From contig SVNH01000021.1 in the NCBI GenBank assembly GCA_015067005.1, positions 1 through 56,065 of the forward strand: a stretch of 56,065 nt of DNA, written 5' to 3'. The translations under genes and the position numbers were made by a program. The notes beneath the pieces were generated by a model. The model did not search any database, was not told the DNA's origin, and saw only the letters and a program-made list of their open reading frames with translations. The stretch is from Ruminococcus flavefaciens (GTDB lineage: Bacteria > Bacillota > Clostridia > Oscillospirales > Ruminococcaceae). Shown piece by piece: positions 43,628-52,938 of the stretch (the first letter of the stretch is position 1; each line of letters opens with the position of its first letter).

Positions 43628-45391
43628 TCAGTCTTTTATAAGTTCCCAGTTATCAAAATCCCGTGCATTATCACTGACTTCGTAAGCAGCCTTGTATACC
43701 ATACGTCCGTAGCCGTCAAAATCATAGGTGCGTATATAGCGCTTTTCATCTGCCTCACCGTTCACAGCATCCTCAAATGAGTGTCCGAAGCCTTCACTGC
43801 TGATACCTGCATATCCGAGTATGCTCGCCGGGAAATACTCAAGCGACAATTCAGATACACTGTCTGTCTCAAGTCTGCTCAGCTTTGCTCCGGCAGGCTT
43901 AATGAGCAGCGCAGTCGTTATCGCACTGTTTATTTCGTTTCCGTTTTCAAGCTCGGTCGGAACACGTCCGTGATCGCCCATAACAATGATAGTGGAGTTA
44001 TCGTAAATACCGAGTTTTTTCATCTGGCTGAAATACTCAAAGAGTATGTCAAAATCGCCGCGTGTGGTCTTATATACGTCATTCTCGCCGGAATATCCGT
44101 GAATATCCGCGATCGGATCGTAGACATTATGACAGCCGCTGAGATGTATGAAGCTGAATGTCTTATTTGCGGAATCCGCAGTAATACCGTGATTTACAAG
44201 ATAATTGTAATAATTCACATCATGCTCCGGAAACGCCTGCTTTATCAGGTAATCTTCGCCGCAATCAGGATTTGCTATCATTCCGCGGCAGAAATTCGCA
44301 CCCATCCAGTAAGTAATATAGTGCTTTATACAGTGCGGTGACATACGCGCCGCTGAAAGCCTGAGCATAGTAACCCCTATGCCCTTTATACCGAAGCAGT
44401 TCAGATTCACATAAGAATCCTCATATTCCGCGATATTATCGCATTGGTCCTCGACCTGCGATGTACTGCAAAGGGTCGTAATCCTATCAGGAATGAGATA
44501 GACATTATAGCCGTTCGCTTTAAGCTCTGATGTCACGGTATCGCCGCTCCACGCCTTGCTGAGGTAAGGATACCACTCTTCACCGCCGTACTTCCGGTTA
44601 GTAAGCATCTGCGGAACGGTCGGGAATGTACTTGTACCTGTCGATACACAATTACGATAATAAGTAAAGCCGCTGAACTCGCTGTTGAGTTCGGGATATT
44701 TTACAAGCATTTCGTCCATCCAGTCACCGTCGAGCCGATCAGTGATGAATACGATTATATTCCCCTTCCCTGAAAGCGACATAGACGGCGCATATGAGAG
44801 ATACTTGTTCTGTACACCGTCATAGCGGATGAAATCAGTCTCAGCAGTTTTAACAGAGGCTATACCTGCATTGAATATAAGCAGCCCCACTGAAACTGCC
44901 GCTACAAAGCCGCCGCTGCAAAGCTTTCTCAGACGCGATTCCGGAAAAACAGCAGCCACAATAGTAATTATAAGCGGCAGTATTGCGATTATTATGAACA
45001 GCATAGCACCCGAAAGTATCTCTGTGCGGTATTTATAATATCTGACATCTGCGCTGCGGACTACTTCCGTACGGCCGTTAAGCAGAAACGCCTGAACATT
45101 GAACGCTATAAGAACTCCGAATACAAGCCGCGAAACCAGCATATACAAAAACGGACTTATCAAAAGCAATAAATTAAGTACGAGATCAAGCGCCAAAGTT
45201 ACCACGACCGCAAGCACAAGCATTACAACGGCGATATGCTTGAAATCGACCATGAACGCTGACGGAGCCTCCATATAAATAATAACAGGCGAGAATAGAA
45301 GCAGAATGAAACTCATAGCCGCACTTAGTGCAAATATCGTAAGTTCCTTTTTCTTATTAAAAACATTCTGCTTTATTTTCGCCTGTTTCAT
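43628..45391 (-). CDS. LTA-synthase-like sulfatase-fold membrane protein 2
   Basis: 587 aa. Five N-terminal membrane helices (about 15-35, 48-70, 75-98, 130-150, 160-178) and an outside alkaline-phosphatase-fold domain from about 205: GNIIVFITDRLDGDW, VSTGTSTFPTVPQMLTN with a Thr at the nucleophile position, FSFIHLSGCHN and NSTIIVMGDHGRVP (metal Asp-His). Such proteins transfer glycerol phosphate or phosphoethanolamine to outer-face polymers. The canonical LTA-synthase Glu-x metal motif is replaced by VFITDRLD, so exact chemistry is open. It is a paralogue of the next gene, 86 nt downstream of it. Confidence 0.8.
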   Translation of the reverse strand: MKQAKIKQNVFNKKKELTIFALSAAMSFILLLFSPVIIYMEAPSAFMVDFKHIAVVMLVLAVVVTLALDLVLNLLLLISPFLYMLVSRLVFGVLIAFNVQAFLLNGRTEVVRSADVRYYKYRTEILSGAMLFIIIAILPLIITIVAAVFPESRLRKLCSGGFVAAVSVGLLIFNAGIASVKTAETDFIRYDGVQNKYLSYAPSMSLSGKGNIIVFITDRLDGDWMDEMLVKYPELNSEFSGFTYYRNCVSTGTSTFPTVPQMLTNRKYGGEEWYPYLSKAWSGDTVTSELKANGYNVYLIPDRITTLCSTSQVEDQCDNIAEYEDSYVNLNCFGIKGIGVTMLRLSAARMSPHCIKHYITYWMGANFCRGMIANPDCGEDYLIKQAFPEHDVNYYNYLVNHGITADSANKTFSFIHLSGCHNVYDPIADIHGYSGENDVYKTTRGDFDILFEYFSQMKKLGIYDNSTIIVMGDHGRVPTELENGNEINSAITTALLIKPAGAKLSRLETDSVSELSLEYFPASILGYAGISSEGFGHSFEDAVNGEADEKRYIRTYDFDGYGRMVYKAAYEVSDNARDFDNWELIKD

Positions 45392-45477
45392 TAATATCGC
45401 CTGCCTGTAAGAATTCGCTTTAAATCATGATCATTTGCTTATCCAAAGCATAGCTTTGATAAAATTAAAAACAGTAA

Positions 45478-47439
45478 TTATTCGTGGCCTGAAAGTGCTT
45501 CCCAGTTGGACCAGTCTCTTGCATCCTCTGTTATCTTATAGAGTGTCTTGTAGGTGACCTTTCCGTAGCCGCCCCAGAGGAATGTCTGCATATATCTTGT
45601 CGGGTGGAGATCATTATCAACGACATTCTGATAAGTATACTTATCGCTGTTGATGTTGCCGCCGATCTCAGCAGGATCAACACCTGCGTACTGAAGTATG
45701 CTTGCAGCGAAGAAATCATTTGAGAGTTCAGAATCGCGGTCCTTCTTGAGAGGTTCATCCTTAGCGTTTGCCGGCTTAACAAGAAGTGCAGTAACGATAG
45801 GACTTGTAAGACCGTCCTCATGATCTATCTCGATCTCAACAGGCGGTCTGCCGTGGTCGCCGAGAATGAGAATAGTTGAGTTATCATAAACGCCAAGCTT
45901 CTTCATCTGATTTATATACTCGAAGATTATCTCAAAATCTCCGCGGATAGTCGATGAAGTATTTACCGGCTCATTCGGATCGTAAAGAGCAGCTTCTTCC
46001 TCGGAAGAACCGTGAGCACAGTTGAGGTGAATGAATGTAAATGTCTTATTCTTGTTATCAGCATCAAGAGGATGAGCGCAAAGATAATCGTAATACTGGA
46101 TATCAGAATCAACACCAACTGACATAGGCATCTGATCTACCATATCTGTATCATATGTAAGGAATTCCTGCGAAAGATTAGAACCGAGACCGTTTGTTAT
46201 CTCGTTCTTGAAAACATAAGGTGAAAGCTTAGCAGCTGCAAGCTGAGCCATTGTCGGAACGATACCGCCGCTGTGGATATAATTCATGTGAACGTTATCC
46301 TTGTCGCAGTCCTTGATATTATTGCACTGTCCGTCAAGCTGACCGATACTTGTGTAAGTAGTAAGGTTATCAATAAGTAGATTGCAGTCATAACCGTTCT
46401 CGGTGAGTATTCTCGGGAGTGTATCGCCTTCCCAAGCCTTCTTTGTATACTCAGGCCAGTCAGTACCGCGGTAAAGCTCGTTTGTAAGCATCTGCGGGAT
46501 AGACGGGAATGTATTTGTGTTGTGTGAAACGTTGTTCTGATAGAATGTAAAGCCGGAAAGCTTCTTGTTAAGATCAGGATAATCCTCAAGAGCCTTGTCC
46601 ATGTAGTAGCTGTCAAGACGGTCTGTAAGGAATACTACAACGTTGCCTTCCTTTGAAAGAGACATTGCCGGCTCATATGAGAGATACTGAGTGTACTGTC
46701 TGTTGTACTTGCTGAAATCAGCCTTAGCAACTGAACTGAGTGTACCGGTAAGCTGCATAACAACGATAAGTCCCGAAACATAAGGAAGTACAGCGCCGTT
46801 TCCAAAGTTGAAGAACTTGCTCTTGGGCTTGAATTTTGCGATTATAAAGAAATCAAGCGGCAGCAGCAGTATCATTGAAAGAATGAAGATGTTCCAGATG
46901 ATCAGCTTCTTATCATCGGCGTACTTTACACTGTCGCCAGTAATAGACGCCATTTTGTTGTTAAGAAGCAGCGTCTGGGTATATATCGCAAGCAAGAAGC
47001 CGAACATGAGTCTTGACATGATCTGATAAAACAATTCAGAGATTGCAAGAAAGATATTCTGAACTATTATAAGTGCAGCAGTTGCTGCAAGTGCTGCAAG
47101 CAGCATAGGTACAGCGATATAATTGAAGTTTACAACGAAGTCTCTCATATTTCCGAGGAAAATATCCAGCGGTGAGAAGAAAAGTATTGTAAAGCTTATC
47201 GCAACACTCAGGATAATGATCGAGATCTCGTTCTTTTTATTGAACTTACTGAACCAGCTCTTTTTCTTCGGTGCAGACTCAGCGCTATTTGTATTCTTAG
47301 CGGCATTTGATATTGCTTTAGCCTTTGCTTCCGCTTTTTTTACATTCTTTTTTGCGTTATTGTTTTGATTATTTCCATTAATACCCGCGGACTTATTATT
47401 GCTGACGCCGGCATTTTTTTTCTTCTTATTACTGCTCAT
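45478..47439 (-). CDS. LTA-synthase-like sulfatase-fold membrane protein 1
   Basis: 653 aa. A Lys/Asn/Ala-rich cytosolic start (1-65), five membrane helices to about 245, then the extracellular sulfatase domain: GNVVVFLTDRLDSYYMD, HNTNTFPSIPQMLTN (Thr nucleophile position), FTFIHLNCAHGSS and STILILGDHGRPPVE. Clearly paralogous to the following gene (shared motifs throughout), suggesting two modification or polymerisation steps on a glycerophosphate polymer. Start after AAGAGGAATAAA. First gene of the pair. Confidence 0.82.
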   Translation of the reverse strand: MSSNKKKKNAGVSNNKSAGINGNNQNNNAKKNVKKAEAKAKAISNAAKNTNSAESAPKKKSWFSKFNKKNEISIIILSVAISFTILFFSPLDIFLGNMRDFVVNFNYIAVPMLLAALAATAALIIVQNIFLAISELFYQIMSRLMFGFLLAIYTQTLLLNNKMASITGDSVKYADDKKLIIWNIFILSMILLLPLDFFIIAKFKPKSKFFNFGNGAVLPYVSGLIVVMQLTGTLSSVAKADFSKYNRQYTQYLSYEPAMSLSKEGNVVVFLTDRLDSYYMDKALEDYPDLNKKLSGFTFYQNNVSHNTNTFPSIPQMLTNELYRGTDWPEYTKKAWEGDTLPRILTENGYDCNLLIDNLTTYTSIGQLDGQCNNIKDCDKDNVHMNYIHSGGIVPTMAQLAAAKLSPYVFKNEITNGLGSNLSQEFLTYDTDMVDQMPMSVGVDSDIQYYDYLCAHPLDADNKNKTFTFIHLNCAHGSSEEEAALYDPNEPVNTSSTIRGDFEIIFEYINQMKKLGVYDNSTILILGDHGRPPVEIEIDHEDGLTSPIVTALLVKPANAKDEPLKKDRDSELSNDFFAASILQYAGVDPAEIGGNINSDKYTYQNVVDNDLHPTRYMQTFLWGGYGKVTYKTLYKITEDARDWSNWEALSGHE

Positions 47440-47505
47440 TTTATTCCTCTTTTCATACCTTGCATACTTATAGCCGGTCTATACCGGCAAAAAACGTACA
47501 TAATA

Positions 47506-47534
47506 ATTTTATCATAACATAATGACAATGTCAA
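47506..47534 (-). promoter_or_regulatory. Predicted promoter of the LTA-synthase-like genes
   Basis: Minus strand TTGACA, 17 nt, TAAAAT. The leader contains a stem GCCGGTcTATACCGGC at 47473-47488. Confidence 0.65.
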
Positions 47535-47555
47535 GGATTATGGACAACAAAAATA

Positions 47556-47580
47556 AAAATTCCGCTCAGTTGAGCGGAAA
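47556..47580 (-). terminator. Terminator overlapping the end of the DUF2752 gene
   Basis: TTCCGCTCA / TGAGCGGAA stem then ATTTTTATTTTT on the minus strand; it overlaps the last codons of the gene. Confidence 0.7.
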
Positions 47581-47940
47581 TGACGGTATATTTCTTAAAA
47601 TGCAGTAGACAAGCAGCGTTGCTATCGAGATAACACCAACAACAAACTGAAACCTCTCAGCCTTGTCAAAGATCCAGAAAAATATACAAACAGCCCACAA
47701 AGGTGCAAGCGTTACAAAAACCGGATGATAATAGAACGCGGCTCTGAGATCAAGTCTTGCAAGACTTATGCAGGCTCTCGATACTCCGCACCCCGGGCAC
47801 TTTATCCGATGCCTTGAAATAGCATAGACCGGACACGAGATGCCTACACCTGTAATAGTAACAAACAGATAATATGCGATCCCTATGCTGATAATCGTAC
47901 AAACTTTTTGGAATTTAGTTCTGTTTAAAGTCATATTCAT
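47566..47940 (-). CDS. DUF2752 membrane protein
   Basis: 124 aa with three membrane helices (about 13-33, 68-90, 98-115). The DUF2752 signature KCPGCGVSRACISLARLDL and AAFYYHPVFVTLAP is complete. Function unknown; common beside small membrane proteins in Firmicutes. No ribosome-binding site is visible before the ATG, which lies 6 nt after a strong stem. Confidence 0.85.
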   Translation of the reverse strand: MNMTLNRTKFQKVCTIISIGIAYYLFVTITGVGISCPVYAISRHRIKCPGCGVSRACISLARLDLRAAFYYHPVFVTLAPLWAVCIFFWIFDKAERFQFVVGVISIATLLVYCILRNIPSFPLN

Positions 47941-47946
47941 AAAAGG

Positions 47947-47974
47947 AAACTGTCCGGACTTGCCGGACAGTTGA
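47947..47974 (-). terminator. Stem between DUF4234 and DUF2752 genes
   Basis: AACTGTCCGG / CCGGACAGTT with a short loop followed by TCCTTTT on the minus strand. It could end the DUF4234 transcript or act as an intergenic attenuator for DUF2752. Confidence 0.65.
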
Positions 47975-47978
47975 AAGA

Positions 47979-48332
47979 TTACTGATTAAGTGTATTGAGT
48001 TCATTCTGCATAAGAGCATAAGCAACGATTCCGAGACCTACGAACTGAAGTACAAGGTAAAGGATCGGAAGGCTTGCTGCTGGCATACCCTTTGCTGCAC
48101 GAGCATTCTCAAGCTTCTGTCCCTGCTTGTAAGCCCAGTAGTAACCGTAGATACCACAAGTGATAAGAGTAAGGATAAAAGCAGTTGTACCGCTTGTGCC
48201 ATTTGCCTCGCCTGAGATGATGTTGGTATCATCAGTAAGCTTAACAAACCAATAAATGCCATAGATTCCGCAGGTAATGATTGTGAAAATGATACATTTC
48301 ACGATTTCTCTGCGCTGAATTCCGTTTTCCAT
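47979..48332 (-). CDS. DUF4234 membrane protein
   Basis: 117 aa from the ATG at 48332 after TGGAGGTTG. Three membrane helices with the DUF4234 repeats FTIITCGIYGIYWFVKL and LTLITCGIYGYYWAYKQG, then LYLVLQFVGLGIVAYALMQ. Function unknown. Confidence 0.88.
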   Translation of the reverse strand: MENGIQRREIVKCIIFTIITCGIYGIYWFVKLTDDTNIISGEANGTSGTTAFILTLITCGIYGYYWAYKQGQKLENARAAKGMPAASLPILYLVLQFVGLGIVAYALMQNELNTLNQ

Positions 48333-48378
48333 AATCAACCTCCATAATAATAAAGAATCAGCGTTTTACGCTTTATAA

Positions 48379-48407
48379 ATTATAACATAGTGGGTTAATT
48401 ATTTCAA
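48379..48407 (-). promoter_or_regulatory. Predicted promoter of DUF4234 gene
   Basis: Minus strand TTGAAA, 17 nt, TATAAT. Confidence 0.6.
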
Positions 48408-48636
48408 TGCACAATTTCACCAATATATGACATATTCTATAATCAAATTTATACAAATTATGTGATTATTTTACATAATTGAATTTCGCTTCAAAATATA
48501 ACTGTTTGTAAATATTTATGGGCTGTTTATTTGCAGTAACTTGATAATATAATCAAAATTTGCTTTTGAAAGTATGACTGTCGTTATATAATAAGATAAC
48601 TAAACTTTTTATTATACCTGCAAGAAAAAAAGAAAA
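48408..48636. other. AT-rich intergenic region
   Basis: Very AT-rich. No gene, RNA or repeat that I can name. It lies just outside the proposed island boundary. Confidence 0.4.
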
Positions 48637-48659
48637 AGTCCAGATCATTGATCTGGACT
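48637..48659 (-). terminator. Terminator at the island edge
   Basis: Near-perfect palindrome AGTCCAGATCA-t-TGATCTGGACT followed by TTTTTCTTTTTTT on the minus strand. Confidence 0.8.
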
Positions 48660-48662
48660 AAC

Positions 48663-48735
48663 TGGCTCCCCCTGCCCGGCTCGAACAAGCAACAACTCGG
48701 TTAACAGCCGAGTGCTCTACCAGTGTCAGGGCTTT
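48663..48735 (-). pseudogene. Broken tRNA-Asn copy (possible attachment-site duplicate)
   Basis: Positions 48663-48721 match the intact tRNA-Asn (55544-55602) at 56 of 59 positions by my count, covering CCA end, T-arm, anticodon GTT arm and part of the D-arm. Beyond that the sequence diverges, so the D-stem and 5' acceptor strand are gone and it cannot fold as a tRNA. A 3'-part copy of a tRNA at the far end of an accessory block is typical of a tRNA-targeted insertion. Confidence 0.8.
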
Positions 48736-48774
48736 ATACTAAAATTGGCCAACCTCTTCTAATCATCATACCGT

Positions 48775-49500
48775 TTACACAGAATTTGGGATTGACTCTT
48801 TTTTTCTTATTCTCCCATATTTTTTACTTCTGTAAGTCACTTCACAATCCGGCAGTATTTCCACTATTTTATTTATTGTGTCCTGACTAACTTCGTTTTC
48901 ACCATAAATATATAGCATTTTTAGTTCAGTATAATCTGCAAGTTTAGCCAGATCATCATCATCGGTTATCTTGATACCTATACGTTTTGCTTCTTTGAAT
49001 TTGTCAAAATAATCAGGTGTAATGTACATTTCATCATAATATGCAAATACTTCTTCCGGTGGAATACCAGATTTTTCATAATTATATATTTGTATTCTGT
49101 TTCCTATTTCGCCGAAAAAAGCTAACCGTATAGTTTTTTCGTGTAATATTTCATTTTTATGAGAAGACAGATAAGTTGAAATAACATTTTTTATTTTGAC
49201 AATGTCATCTAAACAATCGTCATCATCATACAATTCATCATAATTGCCTTCGCTTTTAAAGCGAAAATATACGCCTTCTTTACGTTCATCCTCCGCTTCT
49301 ATATATTTAAAGCCTTCCAAATCAAGATCTGAGATCTGCTCTGAAATCTCCTCGCAATAAGATGGACAAGAAACAGGCTTTTCTTTTTCAAAGTATTTAT
49401 ATGTAAATGAATATACAACAAGCAGAATCGAAGATGTTATAGCAAAAATGATTATAACTAAACCTGCTTTATCTGAGACTGATTTATATTTCTTCTTCAT
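48775..49500 (-). CDS. Membrane-anchored protein with LRR-like C-terminus
   Basis: 241 aa, family not recognised. Membrane helix about 12-34, then an extracellular acidic region (ISEQISDLDLEGFKYIEAE, about 50-110), and a C-terminal part with DLAKLADYTELKMLYIYGE and INKIVEILPDCEV, which looks like one or two leucine-rich repeats as found in gut Firmicutes surface proteins. GGGGAAAAGAA precedes the ATG. AT-rich and Asp/Glu/Lys-rich compared with neighbouring housekeeping genes. Function unknown. Confidence 0.6.
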   Translation of the reverse strand: MKKKYKSVSDKAGLVIIIFAITSSILLVVYSFTYKYFEKEKPVSCPSYCEEISEQISDLDLEGFKYIEAEDERKEGVYFRFKSEGNYDELYDDDDCLDDIVKIKNVISTYLSSHKNEILHEKTIRLAFFGEIGNRIQIYNYEKSGIPPEEVFAYYDEMYITPDYFDKFKEAKRIGIKITDDDDLAKLADYTELKMLYIYGENEVSQDTINKIVEILPDCEVTYRSKKYGRIRKKESIPNSV

Positions 49501-49764
49501 TTCTTTTCCCCTAAACCATTTTTATGATATTTCAAGAATATTTGTAAAGAAATCTATATCATATTTATATTCATCATACCAGCCTACCACATTCAAACTC
49601 ATTGTCAATAAGCTTTCGCGGCATAAACGCTGTTGTCTGCTTTTACTTCTTTCTCTTTTCTCTTGCTTTCACTATCTCATTCTGTTCGAGAGAAATGTGT
49701 CAAGTATTATTGACAAATCCAAAACACGCTCTTATGAAGCAATAAGCAAGCCTTTGTCAAAAGA

Positions 49765-50772
49765 CTACCCCAGCAGATCCTCAAGTCTGAGATCGGTAGC
49801 ACAGCTATCAAGTGAAGGTGCTTGACTGATATCCCGTACAGGATCGAATTGTGTCGTTTTACCGTAAAAGAATTTCTGAACATAGGGTATCATTGCATTC
49901 CAATTGGGTCTGATGCTCCATTCTTTTCCGTATATACCCGAATTGAAACATCCCTCGGTAGGTAACCGCATATACTCAATACTGATATTTCTCAAATGTG
50001 GCATCATTCTCAACGCATATCCTATCATTTTATAAAGTGGGACATTGGTGACAACAGCACGAAGCACAACCCGGATTGCCGACACTTTTCTTGTTAGGGG
50101 CAATTTCATAAACCGATCAGCCAAAGCTCTTAATACTTTGACCTGTCTGGCGGACCTCACATAATCATCATCGATTTTTCTTATCCTTGCATAACAAACA
50201 GCTTGTCTTCCGTTGAGCTTTATACGGCCTTCGCCTGTGACCATGTCCTGAGATTCTTCAAGTCCCATAAGCACATTCAGATCCGCCAGCAGACCATTCA
50301 AAGCAAAATCACCGTCAATCTCCCTGGAAGATACATCACAGTAAATACCGCCAACCGCATCTATGATATCAGCCATATAAAAGAAATTAACATATGCCCA
50401 GCCATCTATCTTTATTCTCAGCGTATCCTCAACAGTTACACACAGAACATCCGGTCCGCATAAACTCATGGCGGCATTGATCTTCTTGGGCAAAGACCGA
50501 CCGGGTATATAAGTATAACAATCTCTTGCCACCGAAACGAGTCTGACTGCACCTGTCGTAGAGTTTACAGACATTATCATGATTATATCCGACCTGTCAC
50601 CGAGACCGTCAGGAGCATAATCTCTCGTTCTGCTGTCGATGCCTATAAGAAGAAAGTTACGGATACTATTTGATTCAATGAGAGGGCAGGTCGTTTTTTG
50701 TCTAACGTCTTTAATATAAACGACGTTTCCGTTCTCATCCCGCATTGTATTTTTCGATCGTTTGAATCTCAT
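49765..50772 (-). CDS. LytR-CpsA-Psr family protein, apparently soluble
   Basis: 335 aa with an LCP domain: NFLLIGIDSRTRDYAPDGLG, RSDIIMIMSVNSTTG, VRLVSVARDCYTYIPG, KINAAMSLCGPD, AVGGIYCDVSSREID, LNGRQAVCYARIRKID and the Arg-rich DYVRSARQVKVLRAL. LCP enzymes attach teichoic acids or capsule to peptidoglycan. The ATG at 50772 follows AAGGAGCTATAT; longer starts would run into the preceding gene. With either start I see no N-terminal membrane helix, unlike nearly all LCP proteins. Last gene of the operon. Confidence 0.85.
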   Translation of the reverse strand: MRFKRSKNTMRDENGNVVYIKDVRQKTTCPLIESNSIRNFLLIGIDSRTRDYAPDGLGDRSDIIMIMSVNSTTGAVRLVSVARDCYTYIPGRSLPKKINAAMSLCGPDVLCVTVEDTLRIKIDGWAYVNFFYMADIIDAVGGIYCDVSSREIDGDFALNGLLADLNVLMGLEESQDMVTGEGRIKLNGRQAVCYARIRKIDDDYVRSARQVKVLRALADRFMKLPLTRKVSAIRVVLRAVVTNVPLYKMIGYALRMMPHLRNISIEYMRLPTEGCFNSGIYGKEWSIRPNWNAMIPYVQKFFYGKTTQFDPVRDISQAPSLDSCATDLRLEDLLG

Positions 50773-50813
50773 ATATAGCTCCTTAGTAAAAAAATCGTTC
50801 ATTACTGATATTT

Positions 50814-51590
50814 CTACATCTTGCTCCATTTCATCATATATTTTATATTTGAATGCAGAGCTATCCAGAATGTCTTTTTTCTCCATCTTCTGTTATCACG
50901 ATGCCATTTATGGGTTATCCTGATGTTGGGAACGTAGACCGCTCGTCCGATGCTGCGTAGTTTTCTGGTAAGGTCGGCATCTTCACTGTACAGAAAATAC
51001 CTGTCATCAAACCCTCCAACTCCTATGAGCATATTCGTTCTTGTAAACATAAAAGCCCCTGTACAAAATTCAACGTCGATTGGTTCTGTGATAACTTTAT
51101 CTTTTAACGTGTATTCAGCTCTGAGCCGTGCCGCCCACTTGAACTTGTTCTCGAATGTGCCTCCCAGCAGATATTTTAATTTTGGATTTCGCTTGGGCAG
51201 GTACTGCTGTGTTCCATCAGGATTGAGAACAAACGGTGTCAGCACAGCAACATCGGGATTATCATCCAGATATTTTGCCGCATCCGTTATGGTATCTGTG
51301 TGTATATTAACATCGGGACCTACGATAATATGATATTTGCTTTTTACAAGTTTTATTATCTCATTATGTGCTCTGCCAAATCCGAGATTTTTTTTGCCTT
51401 CGATAAGCCTTACCCATGGATACTTCTCCTTTACAACTCCTGCGGTATTATCAGTGGAGGCATTGTCATACAGATATACAGTCAGATCATGAAAAGACGA
51501 GCATTCTGTTATGGAATCCAACAATTCACCAATTTCATCAGCATTATTATATGTAACAACACCGATAGTTATATTTTTAAGGTTATCCAC
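50814..51590 (-). CDS. Family 2 glycosyltransferase (rhamnosyltransferase-like)
   Basis: 258 aa, GT-A fold. ITIGVVTYNNADEIGELL, LYDNASTDNT, KKNLGFGRAHNEI, the metal site GPDVNI (usually NPDV or D-x-D), EFCTGAFMFTRTNML and FLYSEDADLTRKLRSIG fit GT2 enzymes of the WbbL/rhamnosyltransferase group. The end is basic (WRKKTFW...KYMMKWSKM). Overlap by alternative starts of the LCP gene is avoided by the chosen LCP start. Sugar unknown. Confidence 0.87.
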   Translation of the reverse strand: MDNLKNITIGVVTYNNADEIGELLDSITECSSFHDLTVYLYDNASTDNTAGVVKEKYPWVRLIEGKKNLGFGRAHNEIIKLVKSKYHIIVGPDVNIHTDTITDAAKYLDDNPDVAVLTPFVLNPDGTQQYLPKRNPKLKYLLGGTFENKFKWAARLRAEYTLKDKVITEPIDVEFCTGAFMFTRTNMLIGVGGFDDRYFLYSEDADLTRKLRSIGRAVYVPNIRITHKWHRDNRRWRKKTFWIALHSNIKYMMKWSKM

Positions 51591-51636
51591 TCAGTCCCTC
51601 CGTTTTTTATGATTTATTTTATGCGGTGGATAGTGC

Positions 51637-52860
51637 TTACCGCTTGTACAGTAAAAACACATTCCTGTGACCTGCTTTTTCCAGGAGTTGGGCTGTTTCA
51701 GCAATATATGTATCCCCGGCTGTGGAAACTACTATCCCGGCTTCCTTATCCGTGATGTCATTCAGTGAATAGGTCTTATACCCAAGGTACGTTTCTATGG
51801 GTAGCTTCATATTGATAAAACCCTCAGGAACTATGCCGAAATACGCTGTCAGTATATTAAGTGTCCATCGTCCTCTCAGCCCTGTGCCATATATGTACAG
51901 CTTATCACATTCTTTTATAAAGTCTCCCAATTGTCTTATCCTGCTTTGAAAACGGCACACATCATCGGGATAATAGACTCCTGCCATATACTCGGTAATA
52001 TCCAGCGTATTACGCAGACAGTGATTGAGAGAAGCTATATATTTCCCTGAAAATATATCCGTCATTACTGTGGCAGTCTTTGCCCCCGCATCCTGCACTA
52101 CATATGGCAGTATCCTTTCAACAGCATGATTTATCTCATTATCATCAGGCAGTGGTTCCTGAGGGAAATCTGTATCCCTCCAACCAATATCCACCAGTTT
52201 TTTCATAGCTTTCGTTCTGCACCAGAACATAGTCCCGAATGAAACAGGGGGGACCCATTTATCAACAGGAACATTTATATCCATTCTATCCAGCAGCTCA
52301 CAGACGTTTTCATAGTTTTTTCTTCCCCATACACCACGCTGATCGATAGCTATACGCTTACCCAAACCTATCGCAGGCAGCGCCAGTCCGACCTCACCGC
52401 TTTCAAGAAGGTCTGCGATCCTTGATATATATCCTTCCGAGTACACGAGGTTTTCCCACATAGTATGGCACCATATCCTGATATCTTCCGAGTCTCCGGG
52501 TATTTTTTCCTTTTTGTCGTGCAAAAAGCAAAGCAGATCATATTTGTAAAATAGTTCCTTGCATGAAACCAACAGAGCGGAGATATCTCTGCCACGGTTC
52601 TCTTTCAGCACTGCTTCCCAATTTTGTCTTGTCATTGCTTCATCTGAAAGCTTCCCATAGATGATTTTATCCGATGTGATAAGCCTTACGCTGATGTATT
52701 CGGGCAGACGTTTAAGTATGTCAATATGATATTGAAGGCTTTCTTCGTAGTATAAGTATGCTGCGATAACGATTTTCTTGTTTTTTATGCTTTTATACCT
52801 ATCTGTTTGCAGTACATAGTACAAGCCCTCATCCAGTCGTTCATAGTATACGTTTTTCAT
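51637..52860 (-). CDS. RgpF-like rhamnan-synthesis protein with C-terminal nucleotide-binding-like domain
   Basis: 407 aa. The middle carries the RgpF signature RGRDISALLVSCKEL and YDLLCFLHDKKEK, with later LPAIGLGKR, SFGTMFWCRTKAM and HAVERILPYVVQDAG. After about residue 310 a second domain begins with LYIYGTGLRGRWTLNIL and AGIVVSTAGDTYIAETAQL, which looks like a Rossmann-type sugar-nucleotide or methyltransferase-associated domain. Start after GGGAGAAACAT. Part of the operon with the GT2 and LCP genes; likely acts in a surface rhamnan-like glycan. Confidence 0.8.
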   Translation of the reverse strand: MKNVYYERLDEGLYYVLQTDRYKSIKNKKIVIAAYLYYEESLQYHIDILKRLPEYISVRLITSDKIIYGKLSDEAMTRQNWEAVLKENRGRDISALLVSCKELFYKYDLLCFLHDKKEKIPGDSEDIRIWCHTMWENLVYSEGYISRIADLLESGEVGLALPAIGLGKRIAIDQRGVWGRKNYENVCELLDRMDINVPVDKWVPPVSFGTMFWCRTKAMKKLVDIGWRDTDFPQEPLPDDNEINHAVERILPYVVQDAGAKTATVMTDIFSGKYIASLNHCLRNTLDITEYMAGVYYPDDVCRFQSRIRQLGDFIKECDKLYIYGTGLRGRWTLNILTAYFGIVPEGFINMKLPIETYLGYKTYSLNDITDKEAGIVVSTAGDTYIAETAQLLEKAGHRNVFLLYKR

Positions 52861-52938
52861 ATGTTTCTCCCTGAATACACCCGTTGAGCATCATAGAGCC
52901 AATCATCGGGAAATGTTTTACTTTTTAAAAGATACCCT

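Noticed and set aside
48663..48735. Functional second tRNA-Asn
   Set aside because: D-stem and 5' acceptor strand do not pair; only the 3' part is conserved.
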